DNA from: Acidobacteriota bacterium
GTDB lineage: Bacteria; Acidobacteriota; Terriglobia; Bryobacterales; UBA6623
Direction of reading: 5' to 3'
DNA length: 54,132 bases
Assembly (NCBI GenBank): GCA_027592785.1
Contig: JAQCLD010000016.1
Location: forward strand, 1-54,132
The first letter of the stretch is position 1; the number at the start of each line of letters is the position of its first letter. Positions 15,791 to 23,377 of the stretch are shown here, one piece after another. Position numbers and translations under genes: made by a program. Under the pieces are notes generated by a model. It was not told the origin of the DNA. It was given only the letters and a program-made list of their open reading frames with translations, and searched no databases.

Positions 15791-17215
15791 CTACTCAGGT
15801 CTCTCGTCGGCCGCCAACTCTGGGTCGTAATTCGGATTCACCCGGTGGCGGATGAGAACGCTGTTTTCGATCCAGGCTCGCAGCCGGTCGAGTAGTTCGG
15901 ACGCGTTTGCGGGATCGCGTTCGGCGAGATTCGTCTGTTCGGCGATATCGCTTTCAAGGTCGTAAAGCTCGACGCTTGGCGGGTCGTAGTACTCGATCAG
16001 TTTGTACTTGCCGGAGCGAATTGCGGCGCCGGGTTGCTTCGCTTGCGGGCTGTAGTGCGGGTAGTACCAATAGAGGTCTCGGCCGGGCCCGTCTTGGCGG
16101 CCTTCTAAGAGCGGGATTAGGCTGCGGCCATCGGTCTGGCCGGGCGTGGCTAACTCACCAGCGATTTCCGCGATCGTCGGATAGAGATCGGCGCCGCTGA
16201 CGGGGGCGTCGGAGGTTGCATTGGGTTCAACTTGACCGGGCCAGGAAACGATAAGGGGCACGCGGATGCCGCCTTCGTACAGGTATCCTTTCCCTTCGCG
16301 AAGAGGAGCGTTGCGAGTCGCGGCCTGCGCTCCGCCGTTGTCGGACGTGAAGATGACAACTGTATCGTCTCCGAGGCCGAAACGCTCGAGGGTGTCGATG
16401 ATGCGGCCGAGGCTCTGATCGACGCTCTCAATCATCGCTGCGTAGACGGCGCTGAACTGAGAATCGTCCTGCTCGAGCTTGGCTTCGTACTTGCGGACTA
16501 GCGCTTCAGGCGCCTGGAGCGGGGTATGTACGGCGTAGTGCGACATGTAAAGGAGGAAGGGCTGCTCGCGGCGATCCTCGATAAACTTGATCGCCTCGTC
16601 GGTGAGGCGGTCCGTGAGGTACTCCCCTGGCTTTCGATCTTCGAGCGTCGGGATGTCAGGGTTCCAATTGGGCGACGTATAGGGATCGAAGTAGCTCGGT
16701 GGGCTGCCGTGATCATAGCCGGCGACGTTGACGTCGAAGCCTTGCTCGTCGGGCCAGTAGGACTTCGACCCGAGATGCCATTTGCCCACGCTGGCCGAGA
16801 CATATCCCGCTGGCTTGATCGCTTCGGCCAGGGTCGTCTCGCGATGGCGCAAGAACATGTAGTCGTCGGGCGGGATAATGCGCCCGTGTTTCTTGTAGCG
16901 ATGCCGTAGGATCGCCGTGATGTGTCCGGTGAAGCCGAGGGAGCCGGGATACTTGCCGGTCATCAAGGCGGCGCGGCTGGGAGAGCAGACGGGGCAGGCC
17001 GAGTAGGCGTTGGTGAATCGCATGCCCTGGCGGGCCAGTTTGTCGACATTGGGCGTTTCGTAAAAGGTGCTTCCCTGGCAGCCCAGGTCCATCCAGCCGA
17101 GGTCGTCTACCAGAAACAGGACGATGTTCGGGGTGCGCGACTTAGCCTGCGCGGCGGCAGGGAGCGCGGACACCGCGGCGAGAAACTCGCGCCGGCTGAG
17201 TCGAGATTTCGGCAC
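15791..17215 (-). CDS. Secreted sulfatase (formylglycine type)
   Basis: The 474-residue protein starts with a Tat signal (SRRE-F-L followed by AAVSALPAAAQA). It keeps the metal-binding LVDDLGW at 36-41 and the sulfatase motif PVCSPSR with Cys77, the residue converted to formylglycine. Further family blocks are GKWHLG, MSHYAVHTPLQAP and VVIFTSDNGG. It should cleave sulfate esters from glycans in the periplasm or outside. It is the last gene of the eight-gene run, nine bases after the glycoside hydrolase. Its stop abuts the mobile-element remnants. Confidence 0.94.
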   Translation of the reverse strand: MPKSRLSRREFLAAVSALPAAAQAKSRTPNIVLFLVDDLGWMDLGCQGSTFYETPNVDKLARQGMRFTNAYSACPVCSPSRAALMTGKYPGSLGFTGHITAILRHRYKKHGRIIPPDDYMFLRHRETTLAEAIKPAGYVSASVGKWHLGSKSYWPDEQGFDVNVAGYDHGSPPSYFDPYTSPNWNPDIPTLEDRKPGEYLTDRLTDEAIKFIEDRREQPFLLYMSHYAVHTPLQAPEALVRKYEAKLEQDDSQFSAVYAAMIESVDQSLGRIIDTLERFGLGDDTVVIFTSDNGGAQAATRNAPLREGKGYLYEGGIRVPLIVSWPGQVEPNATSDAPVSGADLYPTIAEIAGELATPGQTDGRSLIPLLEGRQDGPGRDLYWYYPHYSPQAKQPGAAIRSGKYKLIEYYDPPSVELYDLESDIAEQTNLAERDPANASELLDRLRAWIENSVLIRHRVNPNYDPELAADERPE

Positions 17216-17224
17216 TGGGGTCTC

Positions 17225-19615
17225 CTACTTCCTCATCAGCCAGACCTCGGCGACTTGGTTCCCGCGGCCGTTGCCGCCCAGGCCGGGTTCACGTCGCCAG
17301 CGTAGCGTGAGTTCGCCATCTTGCGTGGCGGCCTTGGGGATGTCGAACTCGATCGGCTCGAACGGAATCGGGCTGGTGATCAAGCCATGGACCGGCTCGC
17401 CGTCGGCCTTGAGCTCGATCTTGACTTGCGGGCTGTCACCGGCGTAAACGACACGCACTCGGTAGGCGGCGGCGCGGTCGAGGTGTTCATAGTGCATCTC
17501 GAGCGCCCCTTCGTGCAGCGCCTCCGCGTGGCGCCACCAGGCCATCGGCATGTCCAGATGCTCGTCGAGAACGGCGAAGCTGCTGGCGAAGCCGACCAAC
17601 GAGGAGTCCAGATGGGCCGGGTCGTCGCGGTAGCCGACGCCCCGCACCAGATGCGGTTGGCGGGTGAGGTTGCCGAGGTCGTCGTAGAAGCCGCCCGGCC
17701 CGGGGTTGGTGCGATTGACGAGAGCGTCGATTGCGTCGAGTTGGGATTGCTCCGAAGTGAGCGTCCTGATCTTTTCGAACTGGCGTGTGAGCCAGATGCG
17801 ATCGTTGAGCGGCATGTCAACGGTATCCAAATTGGCGCCGCGACCGACCCGGATCGCCTGGTAGCGCGGGACGCTCAATTGGGCTCGGATGCTCTGGTAG
17901 AGGGCTTCGGCCAACTCGAAGATGCGGGCGCGCCAGTCCTGTGAGACGGGGTCGGTCAGCGAGCGGTCTAGCGCCGCCTGTGCGCCGTCAAGCGCGAGTC
18001 GCGCACCAGTCAACGGGGCGCGGCGTAGCTGGCTCATGGCCTCCTCTTCGAGCGCGGTCTCATAGATCAATCGTGAGCGGTTGTAGGCGTCGTAGTAGGC
18101 GCGGTAGAGCCCCTGCTGGAAGCGCCAGTTGAGTTTGAGCTGAGGCGATGCCGAAAGCTCCATCGATCGGAACTGGGTCAAGGTCGTGTAGACTCCGGCG
18201 TTCTGGGCTAACGGCCCGCGCCAGTTCTGCTCGAGGCTGAACATTCCCTGTGCCCAGGAGTCGGCGTAATCGGGGCCGATGAAGAAGCGTGAATAGTCGC
18301 GCAGGATCTCAACGACGCGTTGCTCCTGGTCCCAGCCAAGGCCGCTCCAGATAAATTTGTTGACGTCGTCATGGTTGCCTTCTGAATACGTCAAGAAGCC
18401 GATCGCGTGGCTCTCTAGCAAACGGTAGATGCGGGCCTGATCGACCGGCCGGGGGTTGATCACCTCGCGGGCTTCGGTGACGGCGTAGGCAAGATCCCAG
18501 TCCGGGACTGGGTACTGGCAGTGGCGACTGTGGGTGATATCGGGGTAGCGCCGGATGGGGTAGTTCTTTGGGGTACGACGGCGAAGCTCGGGAAGTCCGA
18601 TCCGCTGCTGCGGGCCGAAGACGATTCCGCCGAGCCACTTGGGCTGTGCTTCCATCAGCTCGAAGAACTCTTCCATGCCCTTGCCGTCAAAGCTCTGAGG
18701 CGACATCCACATCTCGGCATCAGGATGGTATTTGTGCAGGTTCTCGGTTTGCTTTTCGAGCAAGGCGAACATGGGCTTGGGCGGGGTGTGGCCGGGGTCG
18801 CCGCCGGGCACGAAGATGTAGTCGATGTAGGGGACGCGCTTGAAGATCTCGCCCCATTCCTTGAGCGCAAACTCAACGTCGGCCGAGCGGGAGTAGTCTT
18901 CGTCGAGCGCCGGGTACCAGATCCAGATGTCTTGGCCGTAGGACTTACCGATACGCGACATGTGCTCCATCATGTCGATCTTCGGGATGGGGAGATGGGG
19001 GCTGAGGTCGTCGTCGTCCGAACGCGGCGGGATCAGCTCGATGGCGTTCGCGCCGAACAGGGCGAGCTCGCGGATGTACTGGTCCCACATCTCGACCGTC
19101 CAGGCGTCGTAGGTGTTGGTCTTAGGGCGGTAGCCGAGTTGGTGACCGCGCAGCCCGGTTTCCGGGGTTGTGGAAAGGTTGAGGGGCTTGGGCAGGTCGA
19201 TGCTCGCCGAGCGCATTTCCAACTTGCGGAGCAGGTGACCGACGCCGTAGAGGACTCCTCGAGGGTCGGCGCCGGCGATGACGACCGCGTGATCGCCGGT
19301 GCGGAGGACGTAGCCTTCCGGGCCGGGTTGCTCGGCCGAGGTCACTTCTCCCGCCAGGGCGCCAGCGTAGTCGCGGACCTTCGCGATCGGGCCCACGGCG
19401 ATCGTAGGCTGTCCGCCCGACGGCGCCGATTGTTGGACGGGTAGCCGAATGGCGGTGCGTTTCTCGATTTCCTCGACGAGGCTCTGGATGGCCTTCTGCT
19501 CGACCTCGCCAAGGCCGGAGGGAGTTACGACGACAGCATGTGAAAGGTCTAGAGCGGAGAGCTGCGCCGCAAAAGTGAACGACAGGAGAACGGTAATGAT
19601 TCGGTTGAGTTTCAT
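17225..19615 (-). CDS. Secreted glycoside hydrolase-like protein with GH67-type N-domain
   Basis: The 796-residue product has a signal peptide (cut near AQLSA). Residues 25-150 resemble the alpha-glucuronidase N-terminal / GH20 domain-2-like fold (AIQSLVEEIEKRTAIRLPV, then DHAVVIAGADPRGVLYGVGHLLRKL). A TIM-barrel-like middle (150-500) contains LRGHQLGYRPKTNTYDAW, IWIWYPALDEDY and DYIFVPGGDPGHT. The C-terminal part from 660 looks beta-rich. The family is known from polysaccharide loci of Planctomycetes and Acidobacteria, but activity is undetermined. I cannot assign catalytic acids; D217/E218-like pairs and the PGGDPG loop are candidates. It is grouped with two sulfatases. Confidence 0.75.
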   Translation of the reverse strand: MKLNRIITVLLSFTFAAQLSALDLSHAVVVTPSGLGEVEQKAIQSLVEEIEKRTAIRLPVQQSAPSGGQPTIAVGPIAKVRDYAGALAGEVTSAEQPGPEGYVLRTGDHAVVIAGADPRGVLYGVGHLLRKLEMRSASIDLPKPLNLSTTPETGLRGHQLGYRPKTNTYDAWTVEMWDQYIRELALFGANAIELIPPRSDDDDLSPHLPIPKIDMMEHMSRIGKSYGQDIWIWYPALDEDYSRSADVEFALKEWGEIFKRVPYIDYIFVPGGDPGHTPPKPMFALLEKQTENLHKYHPDAEMWMSPQSFDGKGMEEFFELMEAQPKWLGGIVFGPQQRIGLPELRRRTPKNYPIRRYPDITHSRHCQYPVPDWDLAYAVTEAREVINPRPVDQARIYRLLESHAIGFLTYSEGNHDDVNKFIWSGLGWDQEQRVVEILRDYSRFFIGPDYADSWAQGMFSLEQNWRGPLAQNAGVYTTLTQFRSMELSASPQLKLNWRFQQGLYRAYYDAYNRSRLIYETALEEEAMSQLRRAPLTGARLALDGAQAALDRSLTDPVSQDWRARIFELAEALYQSIRAQLSVPRYQAIRVGRGANLDTVDMPLNDRIWLTRQFEKIRTLTSEQSQLDAIDALVNRTNPGPGGFYDDLGNLTRQPHLVRGVGYRDDPAHLDSSLVGFASSFAVLDEHLDMPMAWWRHAEALHEGALEMHYEHLDRAAAYRVRVVYAGDSPQVKIELKADGEPVHGLITSPIPFEPIEFDIPKAATQDGELTLRWRREPGLGGNGRGNQVAEVWLMRK

Positions 19616-19652
19616 TGCGTTTCTTAGTTCTTAGGTGGTTCAGCCAAAGCGC

Positions 19653-19725
19653 GGGCGAGGCGTGGCTCGCCCCTACGGTTCGATCACTCGATTATTGCGG
19701 TGTAGGGGCTTGGCATGCCAAGCCC
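19653..19725. repeat. Paired palindromes (BIME-like) in an intergenic gap
   Basis: GGGCGAG-GCGTGG-CTCGCCC (19653-19672) and the perfect 20-bp palindrome GGGCTTGGCATGCCAAGCCC (19706-19725) occupy the only large gap of this operon. The first is followed by CCCCTAC and the second preceded by GTAGGGG, so the two units face each other in mirror orientation. This is the layout of REP/BIME dispersed repeats. They could end, pause or stabilise the transcript between the oxidoreductase and hydrolase genes. Confidence 0.7.
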
Positions 19726-19754
19726 TTTCTGAATCCCGTGCGCTCCACTTCTGC

Positions 19755-20885
19755 TTACCCAGTGCGCATCATCTCTTCCCAGGTAACTTCGCCGCGGGCG
19801 TCCATGGCCATGCTGCCTAGGATTGCGGTCAAAGTGCTCTCGGCTCCGCGAACGATCGCGTTTTCGGGTTTGCCTTCGGCGATGCGTCTGACGAAAGAGT
19901 CGAGGGCGTCGGTCGTTACGTTGCGCGGAGACGCTTCTTCGAACACGTCGTCTCGCGACTTGTAGTGCTTCCAGTATGCACCGGCGGTCTCGATAACCCC
20001 GGTTTCGCCGAAGTATTGCTCGTGCACGTTGCGGTAGAACGACGGCGCGAGCGTAGTTCCGATTAGCGCACCCTGTACGCCGTTGTCGTACAAGAACGAC
20101 ACGTTGCCGTGGTCGCGCATGTCGCCGATCTTTGCAACCGTCCGTCCGCCCAGGCCGACCGCCAATTCGGGATGTCCGCCGACGAACCAGTTCATGACGT
20201 CGATCAGGTGGACGTTGTTCTCGACGATCAGGTCGCCCGCCAAGTCTCGCCAGGGGTGCCAGCCGCGGATCTTCTCGTCGATGGTTTGCGGCTCGCGGAC
20301 CGCCGGCCGTTCGATCCAGCCCGAGCTCTTGATGAAGTGCAAGTGGACTAGGCGAATATCGCCAATGGCGCCGGAGTCGAGGCGTTCCTTGGCCTTGAGG
20401 TAGACCTGTCCGTAGTGACGCTGGAACCCCATTGTCAGATTGAGTTTCCGGTCGGCCGAGTCGGCGATCTTAATCATCCGCTTGCAGCCGGCGACATCGG
20501 GCATGGCGGGCTTTTCGATGTAGACGTGCTTGCCGGCCTTCACTGCCGCTTCGAGGTGATCGGCGTGCAAGAAGACCGGCGTCGCGATGATGACGGCGTC
20601 GACGTCGGACGCGAGGACGCGCTCGAAGCTGCCGTCCATGGCGGGCGCTCCGCCGCGTTCGGCGGCTTCGGCGCGGGCCTGCTCCATGCGCTCGGGACGT
20701 AGGTCGCACACCGCGCTAAGGCGCGCGTCGGTAGAGCTGACGAGGTCGCGCATGAGGCTGCGGCCGCGGCCGCCGCATCCGACTAGGGCGACCGAGACGG
20801 CCGAGTTGACTTTGGTCGACTGGGCGGAAGCCAACGGGGCCGCGGCGGCGGCCAGAAGGGCTCGGCGGGATAGTTCTTGTGCCAT
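19755..20885 (-). CDS. Gfo/Idh/MocA family oxidoreductase, Tat-exported
   Basis: The 376-residue protein carries a Tat-like signal (ELSRRALLAAAAAPLASAQ). A Rossmann fold starts at VALVGCGGRGRSLMRDLV, and the family motif is GKHVYIEKPA near residue 125, with the EKP lysine-proline pair. The C-terminal substrate domain has VENNVHLIDVMNWFVGGHPE. Such enzymes oxidise or reduce sugars with NAD(P), or act as glycoside hydrolases of the GH109 type. Export suggests a tightly bound cofactor. It is 11 bases after its neighbour of the same family. Confidence 0.92.
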   Translation of the reverse strand: MAQELSRRALLAAAAAPLASAQSTKVNSAVSVALVGCGGRGRSLMRDLVSSTDARLSAVCDLRPERMEQARAEAAERGGAPAMDGSFERVLASDVDAVIIATPVFLHADHLEAAVKAGKHVYIEKPAMPDVAGCKRMIKIADSADRKLNLTMGFQRHYGQVYLKAKERLDSGAIGDIRLVHLHFIKSSGWIERPAVREPQTIDEKIRGWHPWRDLAGDLIVENNVHLIDVMNWFVGGHPELAVGLGGRTVAKIGDMRDHGNVSFLYDNGVQGALIGTTLAPSFYRNVHEQYFGETGVIETAGAYWKHYKSRDDVFEEASPRNVTTDALDSFVRRIAEGKPENAIVRGAESTLTAILGSMAMDARGEVTWEEMMRTG

Positions 20886-20896
20886 GAGTATGTTCC

Positions 20897-21934
20897 TTAT
20901 CTGATCTCGCCCGACGCCCTGAGCAACGTCTCTTGCAGCGCCAATTCGTGGTCGTAAGAATCCTTGAGCGGGCGGTTCTCGAGGATCGCGGAGGCCAGCT
21001 CTTCCATGTCGCCGATATAGCGCGGCTGCGGCTGCGCCTCAATCTGTTGCCAGCCCGCCTTGTAAGGGCCGTGCGGCTCGCGCAGATAGACGTTCATTGT
21101 CGGGACCGGCTCCATCGGTTGGATGAAGAACGTGCCGTCGGTTCCGATCACTTCGAACGAGCGATGCCCGTCGCTGCCGCCCATCTTGGCGGAGCTCACA
21201 AGAATGGCGAGCGCGCTATCGTACTCGAGAACCGCCAGCGTATTGTCCTTGAGCGTGTCTTTGACGCTGGTGTCATGCCGCAGCCAAGTGCTCACTTTGT
21301 TCGGTTTGCCGAGGAAGGCTACGACCCGGTCGACAACGTGGCCGCCAAGCTCGAACATTGAGCCCCCGGGATAGCGCGCCTCGACGTCGCGCTGCTCCTG
21401 GTCTCGGTCGGAGTTGATCGTCGCGCGGATCATAAATACTTCGCCCAACCAGCCTTTCTTGTAGGCCTCTAACGCGGCTTCGACCCCTTTGTGGAATCGC
21501 CACATATAGCCGAGCTGAATCTTTTTATCGCGTGACCGAGCCAACTCGACCAACTTGCGGAAGGGCTCGAGCTTGTTCGTCGGGGGCTTCTCGAGATGCA
21601 AGTGCTTGCCGGCCTCGATGATCTTCGTCCCCCACGGGATCGCGTCGCGCACCTCGCCCTCGAACAGAATCAAGTCGAGCGACGGGTCGCCGAGCAACTC
21701 GTCCATCGACACCCACTTCGGCTTGAAGCCTTCCGCTCGAAAGCCTTCGCGGGTCGCCCGATCCGGCTCGCAGAATGGACCGACATCGTACTTGGGGTTG
21801 TCGAGCATCGCTTGAAGCTTGCCCTTGAGGTGACCGTGTTGTACGCCGAGTACGCCGGCACGAACTTTCTTGCCATTCGTGGCAGCGAGCGCGGGCGCGG
21901 CAGTGGACGCAGCAAGAAAAGTGCGGCGGGTCAT
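20897..21934 (-). CDS. Gfo/Idh/MocA family oxidoreductase, Tat-exported
   Basis: The 345-residue protein has signal TRRTFLAASTAAPALAA, a variant nucleotide loop (VLGVQHGHLKGKLQAML) in place of the glycine-rich GxGxxG, and the family motif GKHLHLEKPPTNKLEPF. The substrate domain includes GGSMFELGGHVVDRVVAFLG. The HGH loop is shared with the oxidoreductase at 45767-46813, so the two form a subgroup distinct from the GCGGRG type. A weakened Gly loop may mean altered cofactor use. It follows the DUF1501 gene by 12 bases. Confidence 0.9.
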   Translation of the reverse strand: MTRRTFLAASTAAPALAATNGKKVRAGVLGVQHGHLKGKLQAMLDNPKYDVGPFCEPDRATREGFRAEGFKPKWVSMDELLGDPSLDLILFEGEVRDAIPWGTKIIEAGKHLHLEKPPTNKLEPFRKLVELARSRDKKIQLGYMWRFHKGVEAALEAYKKGWLGEVFMIRATINSDRDQEQRDVEARYPGGSMFELGGHVVDRVVAFLGKPNKVSTWLRHDTSVKDTLKDNTLAVLEYDSALAILVSSAKMGGSDGHRSFEVIGTDGTFFIQPMEPVPTMNVYLREPHGPYKAGWQQIEAQPQPRYIGDMEELASAILENRPLKDSYDHELALQETLLRASGEIR

Positions 21935-21946
21935 GTGGTCCTCCCT

Positions 21947-23374
21947 CTAGGCAAGCATCTTGGTGACGACGTTGCCGTGAACGTCGGTAAGCCTGAAATC
22001 GCGTCCCATGTGGCGATAGGTAAGGCGCTCGTGGTCGAGGCCCATCGCATGCAGAATCGTCGCTTGCAAGTCGTGTACGTGGACGGGGTCGTCGGCCGCG
22101 TGCAGGGCCAAGTCGTCGGTCGATCCGATGACCTGACCGCCCTTGATTCCGCCGCCGGCGAGCCACATCGAGTAGCCGTCGGGGTGGTGGTCGCGGCCGA
22201 CCTTGTCGCCGAGGTGCTTCAACTGACCGAGCGAAGTGCGCCCGAACTCGCCGCCCCAAACGACCAGCGTGTCGTCAAGCAAGCCGCGCTGTTTGAGGTC
22301 TTTGATCAAGGCGGCGACCGGCTTGTCGGTCTTGTCGCAGTTCTCCTTGAGGCCTTCGTCGAGGTTCGTATGGTCGTCCCACGAGGCATGGATCAGTGAC
22401 ACGACGCGGACACCACGTTCGACCAGCCGGCGTGCCAGCAGACAGTTCTTCGCGTAAGCATCGGTTGGCTCTTCGCCTACTCCGTAGCTCTCAAGCGTGT
22501 TCTTCGATTCGCCGGAAAAATCGAGCAGTTCAGGACCCGAAGTCTGCATCCGGTAGGCCAACTCGTAACTGGCGATCCTTGAAGCAATTTGTTCGTCACC
22601 GGAGCGCTCGTAGTTTTCTTCGTTCAACCGCCGCAAGGTGTCGAGGCTCAGCCGTTGGGCTTGCTCAGTCACTCCCTCGGGATTCGACAGGTAGAGAATC
22701 GGGTCGCCGGACTTGCGGAACGGCACGCCCGCATAGGTCGCAGGCAAGAAGCCGCTGGAAAAATTCGTCGAACCGCCGCTTGCGCCCCTGCCGGAGCTAA
22801 GCACCACGAATCCCGGGAGGTTCTGGGATTCGCTTCCCAGGCCGTAGGTCGCCCAGGCGCCAATCGTGGGACGCCCGACGAGCGGGCTCCCACTCATCAG
22901 CAGCGATTGACCGGGATGGTGGTTGACCTGGTCGCTTCGCATCGAGCGGACCAGGCAGATGTTGTCAGCGATGGTCTGCGTGTGCGGCAGGTAGTCGCTG
23001 ATTTCGATGCCGCTTTGGCCGGATCTGGTGAACGTGCGGGAACTGGCCAGCACCTTGGCGGAGGGCTTGATGAAGGCTAGCTTCATATCCTTCGTCATCG
23101 AAGGCGGCAGGGGTTGCCCGTGCCACTTCCGGAGGCCCGGCTTCGGGTCGAACAGATCCATCTGGCTCGGCGCGCCGGCCATAAACAGAAAGATCAAATT
23201 CTTAGCCGTGGGCTTGAAGTGCGGCTCACGCGGCGCTAGCGGATTGTTGCCGAGTTCGGCCGACCGGCCTTCGACGCCCAGCAAATGGGCTAGCGCAATC
23301 GAACCGGCGCCGCCCACACAAGTATCCAAAAAGCTCCGGCGCGATTGAATCTGTTGAAACTGTCGGAAAGTCAT
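21947..23374 (-). CDS. DUF1501 protein, Tat-exported
   Basis: The 475-residue protein begins with a twin-arginine signal (QSRRSFLDTCVGGAGSIALA). The family blocks follow: NLIFLFMAGAPSQMDLFDPK, LRKWHGQPLPPSM, VRSMRSDQVNHHPGQSLLMSG and VVWGGEFGRTSLGQ. The fold is related to alkaline phosphatase/sulfatase enzymes, and DUF1501 genes regularly pair with DUF1549/DUF1553 (PSD1) genes, as here. The reaction is not established. It is three bases after the PSD1 gene. Confidence 0.95.
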   Translation of the reverse strand: MTFRQFQQIQSRRSFLDTCVGGAGSIALAHLLGVEGRSAELGNNPLAPREPHFKPTAKNLIFLFMAGAPSQMDLFDPKPGLRKWHGQPLPPSMTKDMKLAFIKPSAKVLASSRTFTRSGQSGIEISDYLPHTQTIADNICLVRSMRSDQVNHHPGQSLLMSGSPLVGRPTIGAWATYGLGSESQNLPGFVVLSSGRGASGGSTNFSSGFLPATYAGVPFRKSGDPILYLSNPEGVTEQAQRLSLDTLRRLNEENYERSGDEQIASRIASYELAYRMQTSGPELLDFSGESKNTLESYGVGEEPTDAYAKNCLLARRLVERGVRVVSLIHASWDDHTNLDEGLKENCDKTDKPVAALIKDLKQRGLLDDTLVVWGGEFGRTSLGQLKHLGDKVGRDHHPDGYSMWLAGGGIKGGQVIGSTDDLALHAADDPVHVHDLQATILHAMGLDHERLTYRHMGRDFRLTDVHGNVVTKMLA

Positions 23375-23377
23375 GAT

